Source: Methanofervidicoccus abyssi (GTDB lineage Archaea > AGJL01 > Methanococci > Methanococcales > Methanococcaceae). Taken from it: DNA of 64,000 nt. Shown here piece by piece: positions 48,009-57,664 of this stretch. The notes below the pieces were generated by a model. The model did no database searches and had not been told where the DNA came from. It saw nothing but the letters and a program-made list of their open reading frames with translations. The position numbers and the translations under genes were made by a program. Each line of letters opens with the position of its first letter. The stretch's first letter is position 1. Where the stretch lies: positions 115,333 to 179,332 of the forward strand of contig NZ_BFAX01000003.1 of the NCBI RefSeq assembly GCF_004310395.1, read 5' to 3'.

Positions 48009-49040
48009 ATGCTCCCAAATAAGGTTGCCATAGATATTATCAGAAGATACATGGCAAGATTTGAAAAGGGGGAGGATATAGAGGAGTTTAGAAGAGACCT
48101 TATTAAGGATCTTCTGAATCACGGCGTTTTAGTTAAAACTGAAGATGGTACCTACACATTGGTATCAGAATGTAAAGAAGAACTTATGCATTCTAGAATA
48201 GGGGCATTAAAGGAGAGTGTTGAAAAGTTCGTAATACCTTCAAATCTAAAACATATAAAAAATCCAAAGATACTGGATCTCTGTAGTGGAATAGGTTACA
48301 ACTCTATAGGGGCTCTTCACTACAATAGAAACTGCAAAATAGATATGGTAGAGTGTTGTAAAGAAGTGCTCTTTCTATCTCTATGTTTAGATATACCCTA
48401 CGAGGAACATAATATAATTAAAAATAGGATTAAGGATTTTCTCGAAGGAGATGTAAACAGAAGTACTATAAACATATACCTTGAAGATGGAAGGAACGCT
48501 ATCAAGAAGTTGGAAGGTGGATATAATGTAGTATTTCACGATGCATTTTCTCCCCAACGGGATGCTGTACTGTACACTGTAGATTTTTTAAGGAAGGTTT
48601 ACAAAAAGATGGACGATAACGGTGTTTTAATCTCCTACTCTTCTTCCATACCCTTTAGAAGTGCACTGGTAGAGGCTGGTTTTATCCTATCGGAGGGACA
48701 CCCTGTAGGTAGAAGGAGGGGAATAACTATAGCCTACAAGAATCCTTCTCCAGATAGAAAGATAAGGAGAATATCTCCGACGGATGAAAGACTTATAGCA
48801 ATATCTACAGTTGGAATACCCTACCGAGATCCTAACTTAAACTTCACCCATGAAGAGATTGTAGAGCATAGAAAGTTGGAGAGGATGGAATTTAAGAAGA
48901 GACTGTTAGAAATAGGTAGATACTATTCTACGAAGAAGGTTAAATTGGGAAAGGTAGATAAGAGGTTTTTAAATATTCAAAGGTTGGATTTAAACTCCAC
49001 TCAGGTAATTTTAAAGATGAGAGAGGTTTTAGGGATATAA
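48009..49040 (+). CDS. MnmC-like SAM-dependent methyltransferase (COG4121)
   Basis: 343 residues. The N-terminal about 75 residues are helical and could be a wHTH. A Rossmann methyltransferase core follows, with SAM motif ILDLCSGIGYNSIGAL (about 89-104), VFHDAFSPQRD (about 178-188), and GVLISYSSSIPFRSALVEAGF. This fits the MnmC2/DUF752 family, which in bacteria methylates the wobble uridine of tRNA. The archaeal substrate is not established. The C-terminal 90 residues are basic. ATG 48009 follows AGGTGTAAAT. It is convergent with the glycosyltransferase, one base apart. Confidence 0.8.
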   Translation: MLPNKVAIDIIRRYMARFEKGEDIEEFRRDLIKDLLNHGVLVKTEDGTYTLVSECKEELMHSRIGALKESVEKFVIPSNLKHIKNPKILDLCSGIGYNSIGALHYNRNCKIDMVECCKEVLFLSLCLDIPYEEHNIIKNRIKDFLEGDVNRSTINIYLEDGRNAIKKLEGGYNVVFHDAFSPQRDAVLYTVDFLRKVYKKMDDNGVLISYSSSIPFRSALVEAGFILSEGHPVGRRRGITIAYKNPSPDRKIRRISPTDERLIAISTVGIPYRDPNLNFTHEEIVEHRKLERMEFKKRLLEIGRYYSTKKVKLGKVDKRFLNIQRLDLNSTQVILKMREVLGI

Positions 49041-49041
49041 G

Positions 49042-49779
49042 TTATTTTTTAAAAACATCCAATTTAAGAGAGTTCTTGAGATCCGTCACCATATACTTCG
49101 CAACTTCTACCATAACATCGAAGATCTTCTTGGTGGTAATATAAGAATAAGCTTCTGGATGATATTCAACATCTATGTATTCTTCTACTATCTTTGCCCG
49201 TTTTTTAGCTAACTGTATAGCCACTAAATGCTCTACACTGTACCCTTCTCCAAAATATATATCTTTTAGGAGATCAGCTCTGATGATCCTAAACCCACAC
49301 TGTATGTCCCTAAAAAAGTATATCTTACCCACATAAAGGGAAATCAAAACAGACATGAAAACACTGGCTAAGAAATTAGATACCTGCCTGTGGAAAGGTA
49401 TAGAAGAGTATCTCCTTATACCAAAAACAGCATCCCCCTTACATTCTTTCAATTTTTTAAACATCTTTGGAATATCCTTAGGTTTATGTTGATAATCTCC
49501 ATCCATAAATACGATGTATTTATATCCTAATTCCAGTGCTAACTCTGTTCCACTTTTAAGAGCCTCTGATTTACCTTCGTTCTTCTCTTTAAATATAGTG
49601 TATATTTTATTTTTATACTCTTCTCTACTTAGATACTCCTCAATAACTTTTTTAGTGTTATCCACGCTTCCATCGTCTACAATGAGTACATCTACAGGTA
49701 TAGTATTTAAATCCTTTAAAACCTTTAAAATATTTTTTTCTTCGTTGTAAATTGGGATTATTACTATGGACTCTTTCAT
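49042..49779 (-). CDS. family 2 glycosyltransferase
   Basis: 245 residues. GT-A fold: IVIIPIYNEEKNI (about 5-17), LIVDDGSVDNT, and MDGDYQHKP with the DxD-like metal site (about 92-100). QCGFRI near 160 is typical of polyprenyl-phosphate sugar transferases of the DPM1/DolP-glucose type. A short hydrophobic segment at about 132-150 could touch the membrane. A role in the N-glycosylation or lipid-linked sugar pathway is likely. ATG 49779 follows AGAGGAAATCGT. Confidence 0.85.
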   Translation of the reverse strand: MKESIVIIPIYNEEKNILKVLKDLNTIPVDVLIVDDGSVDNTKKVIEEYLSREEYKNKIYTIFKEKNEGKSEALKSGTELALELGYKYIVFMDGDYQHKPKDIPKMFKKLKECKGDAVFGIRRYSSIPFHRQVSNFLASVFMSVLISLYVGKIYFFRDIQCGFRIIRADLLKDIYFGEGYSVEHLVAIQLAKKRAKIVEEYIDVEYHPEAYSYITTKKIFDVMVEVAKYMVTDLKNSLKLDVFKK

Positions 49780-49977
49780 ACGATTTCCTCTAAATTCTTA
49801 GTATAAATAACTAAAAAATAGTTAAGAGAGATGTAGAAAATCTGTATTAGATTATTATTAGATTGGTTATTTTTAAGCTTTTGTTTATGAAAGAGTTATT
49901 AAAATAATAGAAATCATAATTATAAAAATTATAAAAAGGATTTAAATATTTATTTTTTATCCATTATAGGGATTGAT

Positions 49978-52314
49978 ATGAAAATAAAGAAAATAATTAT
50001 AAAGGGGATAGTGCAAGGTGTCGGATTTAGACCTTTCATCTACAGAATAGGCAAGGAGAACAACCTAAGAGGTTATGTAAAAAATATGGGAAACTACGTT
50101 GAGATAGTAGTTGCTGGTGAAGATAAAGATATAAAAAACTTTCTAAAGGATATAAAAAATAAAAAACCACCTTTGGCTCACATAGAGAAGATAGTGGTAT
50201 TGGATTACAACGCTCCTCTACATTACAGGGATTTCGTTATAGAAGGTAGTGATAGTAAAACAGATGAAGACGGGGGGACTGTACCCCCGGATGTATCTAT
50301 ATGTGAGGAGTGTCTAAAAGAGATGTGGGATAGAAATAATAGGCGATACATGTATCCTTTTACGGCATGTACAAACTGTGGTCCAAGATTTACCATAGTA
50401 AGAAAACTTCCCTACGATAGAGAGAATACTTCTATGGCTCAATTTCCTCTATGTGAGGAGTGTCTAAGAGAGTACAGAGATCCATTAGATAGAAGGTTCC
50501 ACGCCCAGGCTACATGTTGTCCAAAATGTGGTCCAAAGGTGTATCTAGTAGACAGTGAGAGTGATGTATTAGATGAAGGGAATAGTGCTATACTTAAAAG
50601 TGTAAAACTTCTAAATGAGGGCTATATTCTCGCTGTGAAGGGTATTGGAGGTACCCATCTTGCATGTAGATGTGATATAGACGATGTTATTCTAAAACTC
50701 AGGGAACGTCTAAATAGACCAACCCAGCCCTTTGCAGTAATGACAAAGGAGGAGAATGTCAAACTCTTTACAGAGATTGATGAAGAAGAGTTATCTCTTT
50801 TGAAGTCTCCAAGGAGGCCTATTGTAGTACTGAAGAAGGGAAGGGATTACAGTAGATACTTCTCAGAGTACATCTCCAACTTAGATACAGTAGGTGTTAT
50901 GCTACCTTACTCTGGGTTGCACTATCTCCTTTTGGAAGGTTCAGAGGCTCTGGCCTATGTTATGACATCTGCAAATCTCCCTGGCTATCCTATGGTTATA
51001 AATAATAGAGATATATTCTATAAACTGAGAGGTATTGCAGATTACTTTTTGATCCATAACAGGGAGATAGTTAATAGATGTGATGACAGTGTGGTTAAGA
51101 AGGTGAATAACAGGGTGGTATTTCTTAGGAGATCGAGGGGATACGTCCCAGAGCCTGTTGTTGTGGTAAATCATAGGGATATTAGGGAAAACAAAGAAAA
51201 TATAATTGCTGTAGGTCCTGAAATGAATTCAACGGCATGTTTAGTTAAAGGTAATAGATTTTACCTATCTCAACATATTGGAAACACCTCGAAATATGAG
51301 ACGTTTATATACTTAAGTAAAGGGATAGAGAACTTACTGAGGATCACAAATACCAAGGATATTCATGGAGTTGTATGTGATCTACATCCAACTTATAACT
51401 CAACTAAGTTGGCTGAGGAGTTGGCAGAGAGGTTTAATGCAGAACTCTACAGGATCCAACATCATAAAGCCCATGCCTACTCCCTCCTTGGAGACGAGGA
51501 TAATTTTCAGGAGTCTATAATTATTGCAGTGGATGGTTTGGGATACGGAGAAGATGGTAAGGTATGGGGCGGCGAGATACTGAGATATAGGAATAATAGT
51601 ATGAAGAGGATAGGACACTTAGAGGAACAGTATATGCCTGGAGGAGATCTATGTACAGAGTACCCTCTCAGGATGTTGATGTCCATACTCTATAAAAAAT
51701 TAGAAGAAGGGGAATTACTGGAGTTTATAAGGAGTTACAATATTTTCGACGATAGAATTTTGGAACTTATACTCTTCCAGTTAGATAGAAAGATAAATGT
51801 TATGGAAACTACTTCCTGTGGAAGGGTGTTAGATGCCGTATCTGCTCTGCTCTCCATCTGCCATAGAAAAACCTACGACGGAGAACCTGCTGTAAGGTTG
51901 GAAGGTTTTGTAAGATCCAAAGGTTATGGAGATGATGAATATAAGAGATGCCTAGAAATGGCCAGGGAAGATATAAAGATAAAAAATAAAAAACTTATTA
52001 CAAGTGATCTGGTATATAGGGCTTATAATATGTTGTTAGAGGGATACGAAAGGGAGTTCATAGGGTTGTACATCCATCTTGCTATAGGGGAGGGGTTATC
52101 TTCTATGGCCGTAAAATTTGGGGAGAGAGAAGGAGTGGAGTATATAGGTATTACTGGAGGAGTGTCCTATAACAGTATAATATGTAAAGTAGTAAAAGAT
52201 AGGGTTGAAGAGGAGGGTTTCAAGTTTCTATACCACAGTAAGGTGCCAAATGGAGATGGAGGCGTAAGTTTTGGTCAGGGTATTGGGTATATTTTGAATA
52301 AGGATTTAAAATAA
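49978..52314 (+). CDS. hypF: carbamoyltransferase HypF
   Basis: 778 residues, full length. HypF makes the carbamoyl group that becomes the cyanide ligand of [NiFe]-hydrogenases. Domain order: acylphosphatase (about 1-90, VQGVGFRPFIYRI), two zinc fingers (CEECLKEM...CTNCGP and CEECLREY...CCPKCGP, about 108-180), YrdC-type domain (about 205-385), and the Kae1-like domain (about 410-775, HHKAHAYSLLG and GITGGVSYNSII). No other hyp genes are adjacent. ATG 49978 follows AGGGATTGAT. Confidence 0.96.
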   Translation: MKIKKIIIKGIVQGVGFRPFIYRIGKENNLRGYVKNMGNYVEIVVAGEDKDIKNFLKDIKNKKPPLAHIEKIVVLDYNAPLHYRDFVIEGSDSKTDEDGGTVPPDVSICEECLKEMWDRNNRRYMYPFTACTNCGPRFTIVRKLPYDRENTSMAQFPLCEECLREYRDPLDRRFHAQATCCPKCGPKVYLVDSESDVLDEGNSAILKSVKLLNEGYILAVKGIGGTHLACRCDIDDVILKLRERLNRPTQPFAVMTKEENVKLFTEIDEEELSLLKSPRRPIVVLKKGRDYSRYFSEYISNLDTVGVMLPYSGLHYLLLEGSEALAYVMTSANLPGYPMVINNRDIFYKLRGIADYFLIHNREIVNRCDDSVVKKVNNRVVFLRRSRGYVPEPVVVVNHRDIRENKENIIAVGPEMNSTACLVKGNRFYLSQHIGNTSKYETFIYLSKGIENLLRITNTKDIHGVVCDLHPTYNSTKLAEELAERFNAELYRIQHHKAHAYSLLGDEDNFQESIIIAVDGLGYGEDGKVWGGEILRYRNNSMKRIGHLEEQYMPGGDLCTEYPLRMLMSILYKKLEEGELLEFIRSYNIFDDRILELILFQLDRKINVMETTSCGRVLDAVSALLSICHRKTYDGEPAVRLEGFVRSKGYGDDEYKRCLEMAREDIKIKNKKLITSDLVYRAYNMLLEGYEREFIGLYIHLAIGEGLSSMAVKFGEREGVEYIGITGGVSYNSIICKVVKDRVEEEGFKFLYHSKVPNGDGGVSFGQGIGYILNKDLK

Positions 52315-52636
52315 TATAAAAATAATGGGGAATTGTAAAAATAAGGAAAGTGTATTTGTGCCCAGGAAAAATCCGCGATATTTCAATTAATTATTCCCAT
52401 TAGGATTTTTACTATAATTATTCTCCCTCGTTTTTAATAGAAAACTCGGGTTAATCATAATAACAAAAGTCGAATATCCAATAGAGCAAACACGTGTAAT
52501 GTGAATAATTAGTTTAAAATGTTTATATAAACGAAGGAATTAAGCATCATTCTCTTCATCCTACCTTCGAATTGTATCTTCATATTTGAATCACTTCATT
52601 TATCTTCTACGTTAGATCGTACTCCCTCTTAAAAAA
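52315..52636. other. convergent gap after hypF with an orphan TATA element
   Basis: 322 bp between two gene ends. It contains the palindromic TATA sequence 52521-52532. A near-palindrome lies at 52425-52450 (CCC...GGG arms with TTTT/AAAA), and a CGAAGG/CCTTCG pair near 52532 and 52563. No protein gene seen. Confidence 0.45.
52521..52532. promoter_or_regulatory. palindromic TATA element without a gene
   Basis: GTTTATATAAAC is a perfect 12-bp palindrome and a strong archaeal TATA match. Both neighbouring genes end here, so neither uses it as its promoter. It could drive a small RNA or be fortuitous. Confidence 0.4.
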
Positions 52637-52930
52637 TCACTCATACAACTCACATTTCAGAGAATATACCACAGTATTCTTTGGAAATAGGTTTTTAATT
52701 TTATCTCTTATCTCTTTAAGTTCCCTCTCTTCAGGTCTATATTTTACCTCTTTATCTAGGGTAAATCCACATCTGTAATAACAGGTATCTCCAACAATCA
52801 TTCCAATCTCTGGGAACTCTATAGATCTCACCACTACATCTTCCCCAACGATCTCTACAATTTTCTCAAGTATCTTCTTGAAATCTATTTTCTCTTTGGT
52901 GTAAAATACTCCATCTATCATTATTTTCAT
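52637..52930 (-). CDS. small protein of unknown function
   Basis: 97 residues. An alpha/beta pattern with a central GDTCYYRCGF (about 47-56) and one more cysteine near the C-terminus (LKCELYE) could bind a metal. It has no signal peptide or membrane helix. ATG 52930 follows AAAGGGATACT. It is divergent from fae-hps by about 100 bp. I do not recognise a family, but the codon use and ribosome binding site support a real gene. Confidence 0.65.
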   Translation of the reverse strand: MKIMIDGVFYTKEKIDFKKILEKIVEIVGEDVVVRSIEFPEIGMIVGDTCYYRCGFTLDKEVKYRPEERELKEIRDKIKNLFPKNTVVYSLKCELYE

Positions 52931-53031
52931 AGTATCCCTTTAATAAAAAAAATATTAAAGATAATAATAAACATAATTAGTAGTATTATAAAAAATTTCT
53001 AAATAAAAAATAATTTCTAATGGGGATATTT

Positions 53032-54186
53032 ATGTTAAAGTTTGGTGAAGGAGTTCTTGGAAGAGATATTACCGCCATCGTCAATGTAGTACTAGGTAAG
53101 GGAGAAACAATAGATACTGTATTCACAAATGCTCTAACAAGGGTGCCTACTCCTATTCTAGCAAACCTAAGAGATAACCTTATAGTAAAACCCTTAACTC
53201 TGGTAGTGCCTAGGAATACCTTAAATAGTGACATCCAGTGCAACCTTCTACACGGTCCTATACAGTATGGAGTGGCAAAAGCTGTTGTAGATTTAGACCT
53301 AGATGGAGATCTGAAGTTAATAGTTACAGTCTCTGTACCAGATGTACCTTATACCACCTTAAACAAGAGAAAACTGTTCCAATACTACTACGGTGCTACG
53401 AGATTGGCTATAAGTAGGGCTTTAAATGACTATCCATCGAAGGAGAAGATAAAAAGGGAGAAGTACAGAGCACTTCATCCACTAGTTGGCTTTAGAGATA
53501 TAAGGTTGGAGCGACCTCCTTATCTACAGGTTGCATTGGATGTGCCTTCTATGGAGAATGTGGAGTATGTATTGGAGTCTCTCCCTCCAAGTGATAGGAT
53601 AATAGTTGAAGCAGGTACTCCTCTTATTAAGAAGTACGGTATTGAAGTTGTCGAACGCATAAGGGAAATATACGACGGTTTCATCGTTGCAGATCTGAAG
53701 ACATTAGACACTGGAAGAGTCGAGGTAAGGATGGCTTTTGAATCTACAGCAAATGCAGTGGTTTTAAGTGGTACTGCACCGAGGGAGACTATACTCAAAG
53801 GCATACATGAGTGTGAGAGGTGTGGTATTATGAGTTATTTGGATACTATAAATGTAAGGGATCCTTTTGGCCTCTACAACTCCTTGGAGTTAAAACCTGA
53901 TGTCCTACTTCTACACAGGGCTATAGATGAGGAAGAGAAGGTCCCAATGAAAGAGTATAGGGATGTTAAGAGAAGGGAAAAACTTCTCCTTGGTATAGCT
54001 GGAGGAGTTACCTTGGAAAACATAGAAAAGTTGAAGAATAGATATCATATCATCGTTGTAGGTAGGGGGATCACAAAATCTAGGGATCCAGGTAGGGTTG
54101 CAAGGGCTATAGTGAATAAATTAGGAGATGACATAGATCAGTACAGGTTGTACTTAGAGGAGGATGAGGATGTTCCTATCAGATAA
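53032..54186 (+). CDS. fae-hps: bifunctional formaldehyde-activating enzyme / hexulose-6-phosphate synthase
   Basis: 384 residues from ATG 53032 (GGGGAT upstream; the ATG at 53020 overlaps it). Residues 1-160 are Fae, joining formaldehyde to tetrahydromethanopterin (LKFGEGVLG, HGPIQYGVAKAVVD). Residues about 165-384 are Hps of the KGPDC/HPS family (LQVALDVPS, IVEAGTPLI, IVADLKTLDTG, GIAGGVTLENI). In methanogens the fusion runs the reverse ribulose monophosphate route to make ribose 5-phosphate. Its 3' end overlaps the next gene by 17 bases. Confidence 0.95.
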   Translation: MLKFGEGVLGRDITAIVNVVLGKGETIDTVFTNALTRVPTPILANLRDNLIVKPLTLVVPRNTLNSDIQCNLLHGPIQYGVAKAVVDLDLDGDLKLIVTVSVPDVPYTTLNKRKLFQYYYGATRLAISRALNDYPSKEKIKREKYRALHPLVGFRDIRLERPPYLQVALDVPSMENVEYVLESLPPSDRIIVEAGTPLIKKYGIEVVERIREIYDGFIVADLKTLDTGRVEVRMAFESTANAVVLSGTAPRETILKGIHECERCGIMSYLDTINVRDPFGLYNSLELKPDVLLLHRAIDEEEKVPMKEYRDVKRREKLLLGIAGGVTLENIEKLKNRYHIIVVGRGITKSRDPGRVARAIVNKLGDDIDQYRLYLEEDEDVPIR

Positions 54187-55276
54187 TATAATCTCTATTA
54201 ACGATAATAACTTCCTGGAAAATATTAAAGGTAAAAAACCCCTTTTTATTTCTGTCATCTCCAACATAGAGACAACTAAGTATCTTCCTATTTCCGGAGT
54301 TAACAGAAAAGTAATAGAATATACACCTGCGGCAGATATGGAGTTGGTAATACTTGGAAGAAGCATCTCCCTCCCTTCTCCTCCAGTGGACACTACCATG
54401 TGTCCAAGTCCTGCAACTATAACTAGGGCTAATGTCTATCTGAAGGATATTCCTGTCTTAACTGTAGATGCTGGGGCTGAGATAAAACCAAAGATACCTA
54501 CCTCTACCTACATCCCAGTGGATAGAAAACCTACTGGAGATATCTCCAAGGGTCTTGCAATGGAGAACTCTAAAAAACTCTTTGAAACTGGTAGAAAGAT
54601 AGGAAAGAAATTAGTAGTGGAGAGAGATTTTCAGGTTGCCGTTATCGGAGAATGCGTACCTGGAGGTACAACTTCTGCCCTCGGAGTACTCTTAGGGCTG
54701 GGATACGATGCAGAGGATAAAGTAAGCTCTGGCTCTGTTAAAAACCCTAAAGAGTTAAAGTTAAAGGTTGTTGAGGAGGGTTTAAAGAGAGCTAAATCTC
54801 AGGATGTATTCGATATACTCAATGCAGTTGGAGACAAGATGATGCCTGTTGTTGCAGGAATGGTATTTTCACTGGTTAAATGTAAAAGGTACGTTATTTT
54901 AGGTGGGGGTACCCAGATGGCCTCGGTGCTTGCAGTTATAAAGGAGATAGATAGGAAGTATGTAAAAGAGGAAGTTCTAGATTCAGGTTATATCTCTATA
55001 GGCACTACAGAGTTTCTTTTAAGGGATAGAAATTCAGATATTAAAGGATTAATAAAAGAGATAGAATGTAATATTCCATTATACGCCTCAAGGTTTTACT
55101 ATGAAAGATCTAAGATAGAGGGTTTAAAGGCTTACTGTAGAGGTGCTGTAAAAGAAGGTGTTGGTGCTGGAGGGATCTCTGTGTATTCTTATACGAATGG
55201 ATTATCCCCCGATAATATCAGAGAGTACGTTGAGAAAAATTACTGGGAGTGGTACAAGAGTAAAAGTAGTGATTAA
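54170..55276 (+). CDS. CobT-like protein (UPF0284)
   Basis: 368 residues from ATG 54170; AGGAGG at 54157-54162 gives good spacing, while ATG 54164 is too close. Related to nicotinate-nucleotide dimethylbenzimidazole phosphoribosyltransferase, with AVIGECVPGGTTSALGVL (about 160-177) and LGGGTQMASVLAV (about 248-260). The archaeal UPF0284 branch is thought to activate the lower cobamide ligand; this is unproven. cobS lies 3 kb downstream. The start lies inside the fae-hps 3' end, so translational coupling is likely. Confidence 0.85.
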   Translation: MFLSDNIISINDNNFLENIKGKKPLFISVISNIETTKYLPISGVNRKVIEYTPAADMELVILGRSISLPSPPVDTTMCPSPATITRANVYLKDIPVLTVDAGAEIKPKIPTSTYIPVDRKPTGDISKGLAMENSKKLFETGRKIGKKLVVERDFQVAVIGECVPGGTTSALGVLLGLGYDAEDKVSSGSVKNPKELKLKVVEEGLKRAKSQDVFDILNAVGDKMMPVVAGMVFSLVKCKRYVILGGGTQMASVLAVIKEIDRKYVKEEVLDSGYISIGTTEFLLRDRNSDIKGLIKEIECNIPLYASRFYYERSKIEGLKAYCRGAVKEGVGAGGISVYSYTNGLSPDNIREYVEKNYWEWYKSKSSD

Positions 55277-55520
55277 GGGAGATATTTATCATATTTTTAA
55301 AATAATAAAAAACAATAAAAAAGATAAAAACCCCTTAGAAGAAATATTAACAAAAATTCTATTCTGTTTCCCCAGTGTCCAATATAAGTCAAAAGATACT
55401 GTAAGATTTTTATTTTTTTACCTGTATTTATTTGTGATAATTACTCTTCTTATTTAGAATTTTATAATGAGAGGTATATATTGTTATATTAACACTATAA
55501 AAATATGAGTAGGTGAGCTT

Positions 55521-56993
55521 GTGAAACACTTTCTTGGAAAGATTCATTTAAGGTGGTGTAAATATTGCAACCTTCCCGTGTTGGATAGAGTTTGTAATAT
55601 ATGTAAAAGAGAAACTGTTCAAGTGAAGATAACTCCTCCTGGAGACGTTAGACCTGCATTTCCAAAGGATATAGAAATGATAAACAACATTTTGAAGAAT
55701 CAATTCAACATTCAAGACAATATATTTAAAAACAAGATAGTATTGCTGAATAAAACCCCTGGAGTAGACTATATGAAGGAGATTATCTTAGATGGTACAG
55801 TCTTCGCTATCTTGAAATATGACGTTGAAAAGAGTAACTGGTCCATACTACCTACTGTGGAAGGGGCACGTAAGATAATAAAAGGAGGAAGTTGTAAAAA
55901 AGTAGTTGGGATCAGAAAAGATGTTGTACCTTATATATTAGAGAGGCATGCTTCAGTTTTAAGACCTGGAGTGGTGTATTTCTCCAAGGATATTAAGAAG
56001 GGAGATGACGTTGTTGTAGTAGTTATGGAGGAGGATACTAAGAACTTTAAAGACACCCAAGTTTTAGGAGTGGGAAAGGCAAGGATGGATTATCAGGAGG
56101 TTAGGGAGAGAAGTAAAGGAATGGTAGTTAAGATAAGGCATGCCGAACCTCCGAAAGAGGCTACATACTTGAGGGAAACGGGAGATTTTGAAGAATCCAT
56201 AGAGAAGATGATCCAGGCCAACGAACATGTTATTACAAAATATGAGAAAGAGACTATAGGATTTATGAGAAACACTACAGAGAGAATAAAAAAGCCTATT
56301 GTTATAGCCTATTCTGGAGGTAAAGATAGCCTCACAGTACTACTGTTATCTCTGAAGGCCTTGAGAGGGAAGGGGATTAAATTTGATGTGATCTTTATAG
56401 ATACTGGATTGGAGTTACCTGAAACTTTGGAGAACGTAGAAGAGGTAGAAAGAAGGTACAACTTAGAAATTGTCAGGATAAAGTCTGAAGATTTCTGGGA
56501 GAAACTTGAGGAGTACGGTCCTCCGGGGAGGGACTATAGGTGGTGTAGTGAAGTATGTAAGATGAAACCTGTTGAAAAGTTCATCAGGAGTAGATACATA
56601 AACGGGTGTTTAACCTTTGTAGGTCTTAGAAAGTACGAGTCTATAAACCGTTCAAAAAAACCAAGTGTCTGGAAGAGTAAGTATATAGAAGGGCAGATAC
56701 AATGTGCTCCAATACTTCACTGGTCTGCAATGCATGTGTGGTTATATCTCTTTAAAAATAGAGCACCTTACAACAAGCTCTACAAGTTAGGTTTTGACAG
56801 GGTTGGATGTTACATCTGTCCTGCCATGGAACTTGGAGAGATTGAGCTGATTAAAAGATACTATCCTCAACTCTGGGAAAAATGGGAGAGGTATTTAAGG
56901 GAATACGCTGAGAAGAACAACTTGGATGAGGAATGGGTTAGAGGAGGTTGGAGATGGAGATATAGAGAGAGTAAAGTAGCTTCAAGTAGTTGA
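55521..56993 (+). CDS. PAPS-reductase-like PP-loop protein with zinc ribbon and PUA domain
   Basis: 490 residues. The N-terminus carries a zinc ribbon (WCKYCNLPVLDRVCNICKRE, about 12-31). A PUA-like domain spans about 125-205 (ARKIIKGGSCKKVVGI, ASVLRPGVVYF). The PP-loop ATPase domain has AYSGGKDSLTVLL (about 256-268) and the cysteine pairs WCSEVCKMKP and GCYICPA typical of iron-sulfur PAPS/APS reductase relatives. PUA and zinc ribbon point to RNA, so tRNA thiolation is as likely as sulfate reduction. GTG 55521 follows AGGTGAGCTT. Monocistronic. Confidence 0.8.
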   Translation: MKHFLGKIHLRWCKYCNLPVLDRVCNICKRETVQVKITPPGDVRPAFPKDIEMINNILKNQFNIQDNIFKNKIVLLNKTPGVDYMKEIILDGTVFAILKYDVEKSNWSILPTVEGARKIIKGGSCKKVVGIRKDVVPYILERHASVLRPGVVYFSKDIKKGDDVVVVVMEEDTKNFKDTQVLGVGKARMDYQEVRERSKGMVVKIRHAEPPKEATYLRETGDFEESIEKMIQANEHVITKYEKETIGFMRNTTERIKKPIVIAYSGGKDSLTVLLLSLKALRGKGIKFDVIFIDTGLELPETLENVEEVERRYNLEIVRIKSEDFWEKLEEYGPPGRDYRWCSEVCKMKPVEKFIRSRYINGCLTFVGLRKYESINRSKKPSVWKSKYIEGQIQCAPILHWSAMHVWLYLFKNRAPYNKLYKLGFDRVGCYICPAMELGEIELIKRYYPQLWEKWERYLREYAEKNNLDEEWVRGGWRWRYRESKVASSS

Positions 56994-57359
56994 TACGAAA
57001 TTACTTCATTTATTACTACAATCGTTGTGTTGAAATCCCTTTTATTGTTATATCTTAGTCCCATCAAAAAGGTAATATAATGGTTATAAGAATAATAACA
57101 AAATAATAAACAAAAACTGTTTTTGTAATAAAATAAAAACCTCTATACATCCTAAATATAAATGCATTTCTCCTACTCTTCCTGAACATTGAGAAAGGGA
57201 TAATTCTTTAGAGATTTTTATCAATTTTTTTATTATAATTAATATTATAAATATAATATTAACCACTACTTTGATGGGAACTGAAGTTAAGTTTAAAATG
57301 TTAGATATTTGAAATAATATAAATAATAATCGTTAAGATTAATTTAAGAGGGATCAACA
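56994..57359. other. intergenic region before the 94-residue protein gene
   Basis: 366 bp, AT-rich, no gene. It contains one of the clearest block 1 copies of the dispersed element (TTCCTGAACATTGAGAAAGG at 57179-57198). Confidence 0.5.
57160..57205 (+). repeat. dispersed intergenic element, block 1 copy
   Basis: TTCTCCTACTC then TTCCTGAACATTGAG. It matches copy b (26445-26480) at most positions through the core. Block 2 is not recognisable downstream. Confidence 0.45.
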
Positions 57360-57644
57360 ATGCCAAAGATGATACTACCTCCAAGATTAACCATGGCATT
57401 AGGGGGGTATATAAGAGAAACTGTAGTACCTTACAGTAAAGATGAGGCAGAACCCTTTCCCTACAGAAATGTAATAGTAGGTAATCCTACAGATAAGCCT
57501 GTAAAGATAGATGTCCCAGTTTATGACAAAGAATGGATAGATAGGCATAGGAAGTTGGGACTTATAGTTGTACCTGTTAAGGTTGAAGACGACTTTGTGG
57601 GGCTCTTTAATATGGTAAGGAAGAAGGTAAAGGGATCTAAATAA
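57360..57644 (+). CDS. small methanogen protein, possibly hydrogenase Ehb subunit P
   Basis: 94 residues, soluble, with an LGGYIRETVVPYS segment, NPTDKPVKIDVPVYD and a WIDRHRKLGL helix. This pattern resembles EhbP of the energy-converting hydrogenase B complex, which methanogens use to drive ferredoxin reduction for anabolism, but I recall the family only loosely. ATG 57360 follows AGAGGGATCAAC. It is 20 bases before the HAD phosphatase. No other ehb genes are adjacent; in Methanococcales such genes are often scattered. Confidence 0.5.
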   Translation: MPKMILPPRLTMALGGYIRETVVPYSKDEAEPFPYRNVIVGNPTDKPVKIDVPVYDKEWIDRHRKLGLIVVPVKVEDDFVGLFNMVRKKVKGSK

Positions 57645-57664
57645 AAATACTAAAAGGTGCCTAA

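Noticed and set aside
55158-55457. Plus-strand frame overlapping the 3' end of the CobT-like gene
   Set aside because: Mostly in another frame of a well-supported gene and ends in low-complexity Phe/Leu/Ile.
57084-57266. Minus-strand open frame of about 60 codons before the 94-residue protein gene
   Set aside because: Ile/Lys/Leu runs, no ribosome binding site, overlaps a dispersed-element copy.
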